Shown piece after piece: positions 8,750-17,984 of a DNA stretch of 64,000 bases. Origin of the DNA: Gaiellales bacterium (GTDB taxonomy: Bacteria; Actinomycetota; Thermoleophilia; RBG-16-64-13). Within the stretch, counting starts at the first letter, position 1; each line of letters begins with the position of its first letter. The notes under the pieces are model-generated. The model did no database searches, was not told the DNA's origin, and saw only the letters and a program-made list of their open reading frames with translations. The position numbers were made by a program, and so were the translations under genes. Where the stretch lies: positions 72,558 through 136,557 of the forward strand of contig JAAYAL010000025.1 in the NCBI GenBank assembly GCA_012719395.1, in the 5' to 3' direction.

Positions 8750-10291
8750 ATGATAGAATTGCCATCTGTGAGACTCTCGGAGCTCGTACAGGATCTGGCC
8801 GGCGTCTCCCTCAGCGGAGAGCCCACCACGGCGATCAGCTCCCTCTCCTACAACAGCGCTCAGGTAGAACCCGGCGCGCTGTTCTTCTGTGTGCCTGGGC
8901 TCAAGCGTGATGGTCACGATTTCGCCGGGGATGCTGTGGAGAGAGGCGCCGTGGCACTGGTCGTGCAGCATCGCCTCCCGCTGGAAGTCCCTCAGGTGCT
9001 GGCGGCAGATACGCGACGGGCCATGGGCCCCATTGCAGCCCGCTTCTTCAGTCGGCCCAGCCGTGGCCTTCTGCTGGCGGGTATCACTGGGACAAACGGC
9101 AAGACCACTAGCGCCTACCTTGCCGCGTGGCTGTTGGAGGCAAGCGGGTTGCGCACCGGTCTCATTGGCACGGTGGAGAGACGCGTGGGCGGCGTGAGCC
9201 GGCGGGATGTGGACAGAACCACGCCGGAAGCCCTGGACCTGCAGAGGGACCTGGCCGGCATGGTGGCAGCGGGGGATCGCGCGGCCGTGATGGAAGTGTC
9301 CTCGCACGCGTTGGAGTTGAGTCGGGCGGACGATCTGGTGTTCGCGGCCGTGGCTTTCACCAACTTGACGCAGGATCACCTGGATTTCCACGGCAATCTG
9401 GACGCCTACTATCGGGCCAAGGCCCGTCTCTTTCTCGATCCCGTCTTCGCCGACCGCGAGCCGCCGGCGGTCATCAACATGGATGACCCGGTAGGGAGGC
9501 GCATCGCCCGGCAGGTTGCTCCCCATCGGCTGCTCACCTTCCGCGTGGCGGATGGTCGCGCCGGAGCCGTGGAGCCGGCGGATCTGGAGCTGCAGGGCCT
9601 GAAGGTGACGCCGGCCGGCATTGAAGGCCTCCTGCGGGTGGCCGGGCGGGCGGCAGACAGGGTGCACGCATCGGTGTCGAGGGAGCTGCACATTCCACTC
9701 TTGGGGCGGTTCAACGCCTCCAATGTGCTCACGGCCTTGGGACTGGGGCTTGCGCTCGGGCTGGATCTTGATCTGATGGTGGAGGCTGTGGCTGATTTCC
9801 CCGGTGTGCCGGGCCGCATGCAGCAGGTGGATGCCGGGCAGCCCTTCACCGTGCTGGTGGACTACGCGCACACGCCGGACTCAGTGGAGAACGTGCTGTC
9901 CACGGCGCGTGACGTGTGCCCGGGTCGGGTCATAGCCCTTCTGGGGTGTGGCGGTGATCGCGATCGGACCAAGAGACCTCGCATGGGAAGGGCGCTGGAG
10001 GAAGGGGCGGATGTGGCGGTGGTCACCTCGGACAACCCGCGCACCGAGCAGCCGACGGCCATCATTGCTGAGGTCTTGGCGGGTCTTGAGCAGCCGGAGA
10101 AGGCCCTCGTGGATGCCGACCGGCGTCAGGCCATGCGTACCGCGCTGCGCCAGGCGGCGCCGGGGGACATAGTGCTCATCTTGGGGAAGGGCCACGAGAG
10201 CGGGCAGGAGATCAACGGCCGGAAGATCGCCTTCGACGACTTCACCGTGGCCTGTGAGTTGCTGCGTGAGCAAGGCTGGCGGGCCACGTGA
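8750..10291 (+). CDS. murE: UDP-MurNAc-L-Ala-D-Glu:diamino acid ligase MurE
   Basis: Adds the third residue of the peptidoglycan stem peptide in the cytoplasm. The ATP loop ITGTNGKTTSAYL, TTPEALDLQ, VMEVSSHAL, DYAHTPDSVENVL and DNPRTEQP are present. The DNPR motif is the signature of meso-diaminopimelate-adding enzymes, so an mDAP wall is predicted. The ORF opens at TTG 8726; ATG 8750 and GTG 8768 (MRLSELV, the usual family N-terminus) are other starts and none has a clear Shine-Dalgarno. It overlaps murF by 4 bases. Confidence 0.94.
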   Translation: MIELPSVRLSELVQDLAGVSLSGEPTTAISSLSYNSAQVEPGALFFCVPGLKRDGHDFAGDAVERGAVALVVQHRLPLEVPQVLAADTRRAMGPIAARFFSRPSRGLLLAGITGTNGKTTSAYLAAWLLEASGLRTGLIGTVERRVGGVSRRDVDRTTPEALDLQRDLAGMVAAGDRAAVMEVSSHALELSRADDLVFAAVAFTNLTQDHLDFHGNLDAYYRAKARLFLDPVFADREPPAVINMDDPVGRRIARQVAPHRLLTFRVADGRAGAVEPADLELQGLKVTPAGIEGLLRVAGRAADRVHASVSRELHIPLLGRFNASNVLTALGLGLALGLDLDLMVEAVADFPGVPGRMQQVDAGQPFTVLVDYAHTPDSVENVLSTARDVCPGRVIALLGCGGDRDRTKRPRMGRALEEGADVAVVTSDNPRTEQPTAIIAEVLAGLEQPEKALVDADRRQAMRTALRQAAPGDIVLILGKGHESGQEINGRKIAFDDFTVACELLREQGWRAT

Positions 10292-11715
10292 TTCCTCTCT
10301 CCGCGGACGAGGCGGGATATGCGCTTCACCTGCCCCCGCTGCGGCAGGATGTCACCGGTGTCTCCGCGGACACGCGGACCCTCCGCCCCGGTGATCTCTT
10401 CGTGGCGCTGATCGGGGAGCGTTTCAACGGTCATCACTATGTGGAAGCGGCATTCGCGGTTGGGGCCTCAGGTGCCGTGGTGCAGGCCGGCGCCGGTGCT
10501 GAGCAGGTGCAGTCTGTTGTATCCGCACCCGAGAGGGACCGACTCTACGTCGTGCCGGACACTCTGGTGGCGTTGGGCGATCTAGCCCGAGCGGTCAGGC
10601 AGAAATCCTCCGCGATTGTCATCGCCGTCACGGGCAGCATGGGCAAGACCGGGACCAAGGACCTTATCCGGTCCATGGCCGGCATGGAGCGCGTGGTGTT
10701 GGCCACGGAGTTCAACCTCAACAACGAGGTCGGCGTTCCGCTCACGCTGTTGCAGATCGATCGCTCCACGGAATTGGTGGTGGTGGAGATGGGCATGCGC
10801 GGTCTCGGCCAGATCCAGTACCTCACGCGGATGGCGCGGCCCCAAGTGGGCGTTGTCACCAACGTAGCCCCCGTTCACCTGGAGCTGCTGGGGAGCATGG
10901 AAGCTATAGCTGAGGCTAAGGCTGAGTTATTGCTGGCCCTGGAGGGGTCGGGTGTGTGTGTGGTCCCGGCCGGGGAGGATCTCCTCCGTTCTTGGCTGGA
11001 GCGTTCCGCAGCCAAAGCGGTGAGCTTCGGCTTGGACCCACAGGAGAGGAATCCGCCACCGGACGTGGTGGGGAGAGCGGCGCTGCGTGAGGCCACCCGC
11101 TGTCTGCTGCAGGTGTCGTGGCCGGAGGGGGAAGCGGAGGTGGTGACACCCTTCACCGCCCGCTACAAAATGCAGAATACCGTGGCCGCTGCTGCGGCCT
11201 GCTATGCGGCCGGGCTTGACCTGGAGGTGTGCCTGAATGGGGTGGCCGGCGTTGACTTCACTCCCGGTCGCGGTGATGAGTATGAGGCAGGTGGCAGGAT
11301 AATCCTGGACGACAGCTATAATGCTAACCCTCAAGCCACGGTTGCGGCTTTGTCGCACCTGATGGAGAGGGCGGAGGAGACAGGTGGCCGGCCGGTGGCG
11401 GTACTGGGGGACATGTTGGAGCTTGGCCCCGACGCGGCCGCCTACCACGCGGAGGTTGGTCGGGAAGCCGCGCGCCTGGGGATAGGCACGCTGTTGGCCG
11501 TGGGGAGCTACGCCGAGCCCATGGCACGGGCGTTTCTGGCGGAGGCCTCCGGCGAGGTCACCGCCGACTGGTGCGGGTTGGATGCCGTGCGGCAAGGGGC
11601 GGCTCTGTTGATGGAGCGGCTGCAGCCTGGTGACGTGGTGTTGGTCAAGGCCTCTCGCCGGGTGGGACTGGACCGTCTGGTTCAGTACCTCATCTCCGGC
11701 ACTCCGGTCGGGTAG
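10288..11715 (+). CDS. murF: UDP-MurNAc-tripeptide:D-Ala-D-Ala ligase MurF
   Basis: Completes the UDP-MurNAc-pentapeptide. The N-terminal substrate domain contains VSADTRTLRPGDLFVAL. The central ATPase loop reads VTGSMGKTGTKDLI (TGSxGKT type). NEVGVPLTLL, EMGMRGLGQI, DDSYNANPQ and LGDMLELG follow. 475 residues, normal for the family. The GTG start overlaps the murE stop, consistent with coupled translation. Confidence 0.95.
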   Translation: MIPLSADEAGYALHLPPLRQDVTGVSADTRTLRPGDLFVALIGERFNGHHYVEAAFAVGASGAVVQAGAGAEQVQSVVSAPERDRLYVVPDTLVALGDLARAVRQKSSAIVIAVTGSMGKTGTKDLIRSMAGMERVVLATEFNLNNEVGVPLTLLQIDRSTELVVVEMGMRGLGQIQYLTRMARPQVGVVTNVAPVHLELLGSMEAIAEAKAELLLALEGSGVCVVPAGEDLLRSWLERSAAKAVSFGLDPQERNPPPDVVGRAALREATRCLLQVSWPEGEAEVVTPFTARYKMQNTVAAAAACYAAGLDLEVCLNGVAGVDFTPGRGDEYEAGGRIILDDSYNANPQATVAALSHLMERAEETGGRPVAVLGDMLELGPDAAAYHAEVGREAARLGIGTLLAVGSYAEPMARAFLAEASGEVTADWCGLDAVRQGAALLMERLQPGDVVLVKASRRVGLDRLVQYLISGTPVG

Positions 11716-11724
11716 GGAAGAGCT

Positions 11725-12708
11725 ATGGGGCGGATACTCGCTGCCGGCATCCTGGCCATTGTCCTCTCCGTGGTGGCGGGGCCGCGCTTCATCGCGTTGG
11801 TGCGCAATCGGGGCATCGGGCAACGCATTCGCGAGGAGGGACCTGAGCGTCACATTGGCAAGGCCGGCACGCCTACCATGGGTGGTCTTCTTATCCTGGC
11901 CTCTGCCGTGGTGGCGTACTTGGTCCTGGGTACGCACACGCTGGCCGGTCTGCTGGTCATGTCCCTCATGCTGGGGTCAGGCCTGGTCGGTTTCTTGGAC
12001 GATGCCAGCAAGGTCATCAAGCGCAGATCGCTGGGGATCAGTGGCAAGGCCAAGCTGGCCATGCAGTTCCTCCTCATGGTGGCCATTGGGTGGTTTGCCT
12101 TCCGCTTTGCCGGTGTTGACACGTACGTCTCCGTGCCGCTCACGGATCGGTTGTTCAACTTCGGCTGGTCGTACATAGTCCTGGCGTACGTCGTGACCGC
12201 CGGGACCTCGAACACCGTCAACCTGACCGACGGCTTGGACGGGCTGGCAGCGGGTACCGTGGCAGTGGCGCTGCTCGCCTTCACCGGTATCGCCTGGTTG
12301 CAGGGGGCCAAGGATCTCGCCATTCTCTCCGCCAGCCTCATGGGGGCCTGCGTCGGCTTCCTCTGGTACAACTCCTTCCCCGCGGAAGTCTTCATGGGCG
12401 ACACAGGCTCCCTCGCCCTGGGTGCGGCGCTGGGGGGGATGGCCATCATGACGGGCACAGAGCTCTATCTGCCGCTTATCGGTGGCATCTTCGTTATCGA
12501 GGGGCTGAGCCTCATCATTCAGGTCATTGCCGTGAGGGTGTTCCACCGCCGCGTGTTTCTCATGTCTCCCATCCATCACCACTTCGAACTGAAGGATTGG
12601 TCGGAGACCAAGATCATCGTGCGCTTCTGGATCGTCACTGCCATTCTGGCGGCCGCCGGGTTCACGCTCTACTACCTGACCTACACCAGAGGCCCCTTCC
12701 CGTGGTAG
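11725..12708 (+). CDS. mraY: Phospho-MurNAc-pentapeptide translocase MraY
   Basis: Polytopic membrane enzyme that attaches phospho-MurNAc-pentapeptide to undecaprenyl phosphate, forming lipid I. Recognised by GTPTMGG near the N-terminus, FLDDASKV (Mg-binding aspartates), NLTDGLDGLA, FMGDTGSLALG and the cytoplasmic SPIHHHFEL loop. About ten hydrophobic spans in 327 residues. The end overlaps the chosen murD start. Confidence 0.96.
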   Translation: MGRILAAGILAIVLSVVAGPRFIALVRNRGIGQRIREEGPERHIGKAGTPTMGGLLILASAVVAYLVLGTHTLAGLLVMSLMLGSGLVGFLDDASKVIKRRSLGISGKAKLAMQFLLMVAIGWFAFRFAGVDTYVSVPLTDRLFNFGWSYIVLAYVVTAGTSNTVNLTDGLDGLAAGTVAVALLAFTGIAWLQGAKDLAILSASLMGACVGFLWYNSFPAEVFMGDTGSLALGAALGGMAIMTGTELYLPLIGGIFVIEGLSLIIQVIAVRVFHRRVFLMSPIHHHFELKDWSETKIIVRFWIVTAILAAAGFTLYYLTYTRGPFPW

Positions 12709-14111
12709 GCGTGGGCGAGCGAGCCCTGCCCGCGGGCGTGAAACGGGTACTGGTGTTGGGCGCCGGCCGCTCCGGCTCAGCGGCGGCTCGTGCTCTGTCC
12801 CGCCGCGGTCTCTCGGTTGTGCTCAGCGATTCCAAAGCTGAAGCCGAGGTGCAGGATCTTGCTTCGCTGCGGGGATGGCAGATCGAGGTGGTCTTGGGTC
12901 CCCAGGGCGAGACTCAACTTGACGGAGTTGATCTTGTGGTCAAGAGCCCGGGCATTCCGGAGACTGCCGCCATTGTGCAGGCGGTGCGTCGGAGGGGCCT
13001 GACTCTGTACAGCGAGGTGGAACTGGCGTTCCGATTGGTGCCGAACCCGTTTTGCGCCATCACGGGAACCAACGGGAAGACAACTACCACCGCCCTCCTG
13101 GGTCACATGTTCGCCACGGCGGGCCGCCCAATGCGCGTGGTGGGGAACATTGGGGTGGCGCTGTCCAGCGTCATAGATGAGGCTGAAGCTGAAGCCGAGC
13201 TTGTTACGGAGCTTTCCAGCTTTCAGCTGGAGGATGTGCATGCCTTTCGTCCGGAGGTGGGGATTCTGCTCAACCTGACGCAGGACCACCTGGACCGGCA
13301 TGGGACCATGGAGCACTACCTGGAGATCAAAGGCCGGATGTTCCAGAAGCAGGGGCCTGCGGACGTGGCGGTGTTGAACGCGGCGGACGGGTGGGTCCGG
13401 GAATTCGGTCAGGCGTTGGCGGCGCGGACGGATCCACCCCGGGTGATGTACTTCTCCACTGCCGGCCCCCAAGGGGCAGAGTCGTGGCTGGAGGATGATC
13501 GCCTTCACGTGCTGGGGAGGCCGTCGCTGAGCGTGGGCCGACTGCAACTGCGTGGCCCGCACAATATGGAGAATTGCCTGGCCGCCGCGTCCGCGGCGCT
13601 TCTGCGCGGGCTGTCGCTGGAGGCTGTGGAAGAGGCTCTGCGGACCTTCGCGGGAGTGGAGCATCGCCTGCAGAAGGCAGGAAACGTCCGTGGGGTGGAG
13701 TATGTCAACGACAGCAAGGCCACCAACGTGGAGGCCGCGCTCAAGGCTTTGGGTGCATACCCACGTGGGGTGCACCTCATCTTGGGAGGGCGCGACAAGG
13801 CCTCGGACTATGAGCCTCTGGCTCGGGCGTGCGCCGGTGGCTGTGTGTCCGTGTATCTGATCGGTGAGGCGGCCCCGCTGATCCGGGCCGCGTTCGCAGA
13901 AGTGGAGAAGAGCGGGGTGCCGAGGCTTCCGGTCTTACTGGACATGGGAGACCTGGAGCGCGCCGTGGCCGTGGCCGCAGCGCGCGCGCAGCGCGGGGAG
14001 GTGGTGCTGCTTGCCCCGGCCTGTGCCAGCTTCGATCAGTACCGGAGCTTTGAAGAGAGAGGCGACCACTTCATGAGGCTGGTTGCTCAGCAGGCGAAGC
14101 GGGCGGGATGA
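12702..14111 (+). CDS. murD: UDP-MurNAc-L-Ala:D-Glu ligase MurD
   Basis: Adds D-glutamate to UDP-MurNAc-L-Ala. The N-terminal Rossmann domain begins VLVLGAGRSGSAAARAL. The ATP loop is ITGTNGKTTTTALLGHMF, followed by ELSSFQLED, NLTQDHLDRHG, YVNDSKATNVEA, LILGGRDK and LLAPACASFDQY. The track opens the frame at 12597, inside mraY. GTG 12702 has AGAGG nine bases upstream; GTG 12711 or 12738 would also fit. It overlaps ftsW by 4 bases. Confidence 0.94.
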   Translation: MVGVGERALPAGVKRVLVLGAGRSGSAAARALSRRGLSVVLSDSKAEAEVQDLASLRGWQIEVVLGPQGETQLDGVDLVVKSPGIPETAAIVQAVRRRGLTLYSEVELAFRLVPNPFCAITGTNGKTTTTALLGHMFATAGRPMRVVGNIGVALSSVIDEAEAEAELVTELSSFQLEDVHAFRPEVGILLNLTQDHLDRHGTMEHYLEIKGRMFQKQGPADVAVLNAADGWVREFGQALAARTDPPRVMYFSTAGPQGAESWLEDDRLHVLGRPSLSVGRLQLRGPHNMENCLAAASAALLRGLSLEAVEEALRTFAGVEHRLQKAGNVRGVEYVNDSKATNVEAALKALGAYPRGVHLILGGRDKASDYEPLARACAGGCVSVYLIGEAAPLIRAAFAEVEKSGVPRLPVLLDMGDLERAVAVAAARAQRGEVVLLAPACASFDQYRSFEERGDHFMRLVAQQAKRAG

Positions 14112-15496
14112 GCGGCCCGGCGGAGAAAACGCGTCGTGGGCCGGCCGGCCCGGAAAGGCGAAGCCGGTCTGCGTCTGAGGTCCCGCCGCTGCCCGGTACC
14201 CATGCCTCGACCTCTGACTTCGACGGCTGGGAAGCCGATTGGTTCACAGAGGTTCAGGACGGCAGCATGGTGCTGGGCTCGCGCGAAAGGCTGCCCTTGG
14301 CGTTTCACTGCCTGTGGTTCGCCACCATGTTGTTGTTGGGCTTCGGGCTGGTCATGATCTACTCGGTGTCCACGGCGCAGGGATTCTTCGGGGAGAACCT
14401 GGAGGCGCTGGATCGCCTCAAGGACCAGGCGTTGGCCGGGGGTGTGGGCATCGCAGTCATGCTCCTCATCTCCCGGCTCGACTATCGGCGCTGGCGCCGG
14501 CCCATCATCTGGATCAGCCTGCTGGCCTTCGCGCTGCTGGTGGCGGTGGAGATCCCCGGTATTGGACGGGAGGCCAACCACGCCACGCGCTGGATCGATC
14601 TCGGTCCTCTGCCCCTGCAGCCCTCGGAGGTGGCCAAGCTGGCCATGTTGGGGCTGGCCGCGCACCTACTGTCCACCCGGCGGGCGGAGCAGGGGCGCTT
14701 CGGGGTGCTCTTCTGGCCCTTGGCGCCGGTGGCCGCCGTTGCGGCCATACTCATCCTCATGCAACCCGACCTGGGCAGCACGCTGATGATCGGGGTGGTG
14801 GTCTTCGGTCTGTGGTGGTTGGCCGGCATGCGCCTGCGGGAGTGGGGCACGCTGGCTCTGTTGGCGGTGTCGGCAGTGGGTGCGGCCATCCTGCTTTCTG
14901 ACTACCGACGGGTGCGGTTCCTTGCCTTCCTGGACCCCTTCGCCGATCCCACGGACAGCGGTTGGCAGATCATTCAGTCCTTCCTGGCCATGTCCAGCGG
15001 TGGGTGGTGGGGTGTCGGGCCCGGTCGCAGCGTGCAAAAGTTCAGCTACCTGCCCGAGGCCCACACCGATATGATCTTCAGCATAGTGGGGGAGGAGTTC
15101 GGCTTCGTGGGAGTGGCGCTGCTCATTCTCACCTTTGTGCTCCTGGTAGGATGCATGCTCCGGTTGGCCGGTCGCTGTGACGATGCCTTCGGACGCTACC
15201 TGGCCGGCGGAGTGGCCCTTCTGATCGGTGGCCAGGCCCTCATCAACCTGGGAGGGGTGATGGGGGTTCTTCCGCTGACCGGGGTCCCTCTGCCGCTCAT
15301 CAGTTTTGGGCGGACCAACCTGGTGGTGGTTCTGGCCGCGGTGGGCGTGGTGCTCTCTGTAGCCCGCTATGGCCCGGTGGCCGTCACTCAACGAATTCGC
15401 CCCAAGCCCGTAGAAGGAGAATCGTCGAATGTCGCTTATCTTGATAGCCGGAGGTGGGACGGCCGGGCACGTGGTTCCCGCCTTGGCCATAGCTGA
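14108..15496 (+). CDS. ftsW: SEDS-family septal peptidoglycan polymerase FtsW
   Basis: Membrane glycosyltransferase that polymerises lipid II at the septum with FtsI. A ~70-residue hydrophilic N-terminus precedes about ten spans. SEDS motifs include IYSVSTAQG, LQPSEVAKLAMLG, MQPDLGSTLM, GWQIIQSFLAMSSGGWWGVGPG, PEAHTDMIFSIVGEEFG and LPLTGVPLPLISFG. The last ~23 codons run 68 bases into murG in another frame. The hydrophilic tail SSNVAYLDSRRWDGRARG is therefore constrained by murG's start. Confidence 0.94.
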   Translation: MSGPAEKTRRGPAGPERRSRSASEVPPLPGTHASTSDFDGWEADWFTEVQDGSMVLGSRERLPLAFHCLWFATMLLLGFGLVMIYSVSTAQGFFGENLEALDRLKDQALAGGVGIAVMLLISRLDYRRWRRPIIWISLLAFALLVAVEIPGIGREANHATRWIDLGPLPLQPSEVAKLAMLGLAAHLLSTRRAEQGRFGVLFWPLAPVAAVAAILILMQPDLGSTLMIGVVVFGLWWLAGMRLREWGTLALLAVSAVGAAILLSDYRRVRFLAFLDPFADPTDSGWQIIQSFLAMSSGGWWGVGPGRSVQKFSYLPEAHTDMIFSIVGEEFGFVGVALLILTFVLLVGCMLRLAGRCDDAFGRYLAGGVALLIGGQALINLGGVMGVLPLTGVPLPLISFGRTNLVVVLAAVGVVLSVARYGPVAVTQRIRPKPVEGESSNVAYLDSRRWDGRARGSRLGHS

Positions 15497-16571
15497 CGTT
15501 CTCTCCTCTCGGGGCTACACCGTTGAGTTCTGCGGCGCGGGCTACGGGATGGAGGCGCAGTTGGTCACTCGCTCGGCGTACCCGTTCCACCTCATCCGCA
15601 TTCGCGGGTTCCAACGCCATCTGGGCCTGTCCACGCTGCGCACGGTGGCTTCCATCCCGCTGGCCGGCATTGACGCCTGGAGACTCCTGCGGCGGCGGCG
15701 CCCCGCCTGCGTGGTGGGTGTGGGTGCCTACGCTTCGGGGCCGGTGGTGGCTGAGGCGGCGCTGCTGGGTAGACCGGCGGTGGCGGTGGAGATGGATGCG
15801 CACCTGGGCTGGACCAACCGCATACTGAGTCGCTTAGTCAAGCGCGTGTGCCTCTCCTTCCCCATTCCCGGCCGCGAGGGCGGTAGGTTCGTGTACACGG
15901 GCAGGCCGCTTCGCCCTCAACTGCTGTCCGCTACGCGCACCCAAGGCCTGACCCGCTTCGGTCTGGACCCGGATGTGCCTGTGGTGCTGGTTTTCGGGGG
16001 GAGCTTGGGGGCCCACACGCTGAACGCGGCCGTGGTTGAGGCCTACGCCGAGCAGGAGCTTCCGTTCCAACTGCTGCATGTCACCGGGCAGCGGGAGCAC
16101 GCCAAGGTGGCGACCGCTATGCGGGCTGAGGTGATCCAGGGAACGGGGGAAGACGATGCGGTGGCGGCCCCGGCCGCCCGGCCCAACTACCAGGCCTTCG
16201 CCTACCTGGATGATTTCCACTTGGCCCTGGCCGCCGCCGACGTGGTGGTGGGGCGGGCGGGTGGTTCGGTGGCCGAGTTGCTGGCTCGCGGCCTACCCTC
16301 TCTGCTGGTACCCTACCCCTACGCCACGGCGGATCACCAGATGAAGAACGCGCGTGCCTTGGAGCGGGCGGGCGCAGCGGCCGTGGTCCCGGATGGCGAG
16401 TTGACCGGTGCGCGCCTGAGCGGTGAGGTAGAGAAGCTGCTGGAGCCGGCGCGCCGTGAGGCCATGCGCAGGGCCGCCCTTTCTCTGGCCCGCCCCGACG
16501 CTACCGAGAGAATCGTGCGCGAAATAGTCCAACTAGCCGGGCCGCCTGCGGCGGCGCCGGCGGAGGCATAG
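15429..16571 (+). CDS. murG: UDP-GlcNAc:lipid I N-acetylglucosaminyltransferase MurG
   Basis: Makes lipid II on the inner face of the membrane. GT28/GT-B family: the loop GGGTAGHVVPALAIA at the start, GVGAYASGPV, EMDAHLGWTNRIL, a second glycine-rich loop FGGSLGAHTLN, GRAGGSVAELLARG and PYPYATADHQMKNARAL. 380 residues. The ATG at 15429 has AAGGAGA upstream, so this start is firm even though it lies inside ftsW. Confidence 0.95.
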   Translation: MSLILIAGGGTAGHVVPALAIADVLSSRGYTVEFCGAGYGMEAQLVTRSAYPFHLIRIRGFQRHLGLSTLRTVASIPLAGIDAWRLLRRRRPACVVGVGAYASGPVVAEAALLGRPAVAVEMDAHLGWTNRILSRLVKRVCLSFPIPGREGGRFVYTGRPLRPQLLSATRTQGLTRFGLDPDVPVVLVFGGSLGAHTLNAAVVEAYAEQELPFQLLHVTGQREHAKVATAMRAEVIQGTGEDDAVAAPAARPNYQAFAYLDDFHLALAAADVVVGRAGGSVAELLARGLPSLLVPYPYATADHQMKNARALERAGAAAVVPDGELTGARLSGEVEKLLEPARREAMRRAALSLARPDATERIVREIVQLAGPPAAAPAEA

Positions 16572-16573
16572 CA

Positions 16574-17974
16574 ATGACAGACGTCCTGGCCCAACCCGAT
16601 CCCATTGATTTCTCCACTTTCCGCCGCTTCCACTTCATTGGTCTGGGTGGGCAGGGCATGAGTGGCATTGCCTTGGTTCTCCACCAACTCGGCTTCGAGA
16701 TTGCCGGGTCGGATCTCAAGGCCTCGCGCTACACCAAGTTGCTGGCCAAGTCCGGCATCCACGTGGCCCTGCGCCATGCCGCTGAGAACCTGGGCGACCC
16801 GGATGTGGTGGTGGTCTCCTCGGCCATCCCGGCGCGCAATCCGGAGCTGATCGAAGCACTGCGCCGCAGCATCCCGGTGGTCAAGCGCTCACAAGTACTG
16901 GCCTGGCTCATGCAGGGCCGGAGAGGGATTGCCGTGTGCGGGACCCACGGTAAGACCACCACCACGTCCATGGTCAGCCGCGTGCTCATCGATGCCGGGC
17001 TGGATCCCTCCTTCGTGGTGGGGGGCGAGCTGAACGACGTGGGCTCCAATGCCCGCTTGGGCCGTGGGGAGTTCCTGGTGTGTGAGGCGGACGAGTCGGA
17101 TGGCTCCCTGGTCTACTACCGCCCTGAAGCGGCCATCCTCACCAACATCGAATTCGACCATCACAGCCACTACCTCCACCTCAACGACATCGTGGAGACC
17201 TTTCGCACCTTCATCGGGCATCTGCCGGTCAACGGGCAACTGGTCCACTGGGGCGACGACCGGCGGGTGAGTCGCCTGGCCGCGGAAGCCAAGTGCCGCA
17301 CGCTCTCCTATGGCTTGGAGGCCGGCAACGACTACCAGGCGCGCGAGATCAGCCTGCACCATGAAGGCAGCCGTTTTGAGGTATGGCGCCGCGGGCACCG
17401 TCTGGCGCGGGCGGAGCTGGCCATCCCCGGCCAGCACCACATCCTGAACGCCGTGGGTTGCTTCGCGCTCCTGTGCGAGCAGGGTGTCTCTCCTGCGCGC
17501 GTGGCGGATACCCTACGCGGTTTCGGCGGCGCTGCGCGCCGCTTCCAGTGGAAGGGTGAGCGCAACGGTGTGAGCGTGGTGGACGACTACGGTCATCACC
17601 CCACGGAACTCAAAGTGACGTTGCGCACGGCCCGCCTGGGGGAATGGAAGCGCGTGATCGCCGTATTTCAGCCCTATCTCTACTCGCGTACCCTCTTCCT
17701 GCAGAACGAGCTGGCAGAGGCTCTGCTGGAAGCGGACGTGACTCTGGTCACAGATATCCTGGGTGCCCGCGAGGATCCACAGCCGGGTGTAACGGGCAAG
17801 CTCATTGTTGACTCCATGCTGCGCCTCAATCCTCGTGCGCCGGTGGTCTACCTTCCGCGCTTGAACTCGGTGCCGGAGTACCTGGAGGCGCACGCCCGCC
17901 CCGGGGACCTGGTCCTCACCATGGGCTGCGGTGATGTCTACCGGGCCGGCGAGCACTTTCTCTCCCTCTCTTAG
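16574..17974 (+). CDS. murC: UDP-MurNAc:L-alanine ligase MurC
   Basis: First Mur ligase, adding L-Ala to UDP-MurNAc. The N-terminal domain has FIGLGGQGMSGIALVL. The ATP loop is CGTHGKTTTTSMVS, followed by CEADESDGSLVYY, NIEFDHHSHY, ARRFQWKGERNGVSVVDDYGHHPTELK and AVFQPYLYSRT. 466 residues, a normal length. It begins 2 bases after murG. Confidence 0.95.
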   Translation: MTDVLAQPDPIDFSTFRRFHFIGLGGQGMSGIALVLHQLGFEIAGSDLKASRYTKLLAKSGIHVALRHAAENLGDPDVVVVSSAIPARNPELIEALRRSIPVVKRSQVLAWLMQGRRGIAVCGTHGKTTTTSMVSRVLIDAGLDPSFVVGGELNDVGSNARLGRGEFLVCEADESDGSLVYYRPEAAILTNIEFDHHSHYLHLNDIVETFRTFIGHLPVNGQLVHWGDDRRVSRLAAEAKCRTLSYGLEAGNDYQAREISLHHEGSRFEVWRRGHRLARAELAIPGQHHILNAVGCFALLCEQGVSPARVADTLRGFGGAARRFQWKGERNGVSVVDDYGHHPTELKVTLRTARLGEWKRVIAVFQPYLYSRTLFLQNELAEALLEADVTLVTDILGAREDPQPGVTGKLIVDSMLRLNPRAPVVYLPRLNSVPEYLEAHARPGDLVLTMGCGDVYRAGEHFLSLS

Positions 17975-17984
17975 GGGGCAGGTC

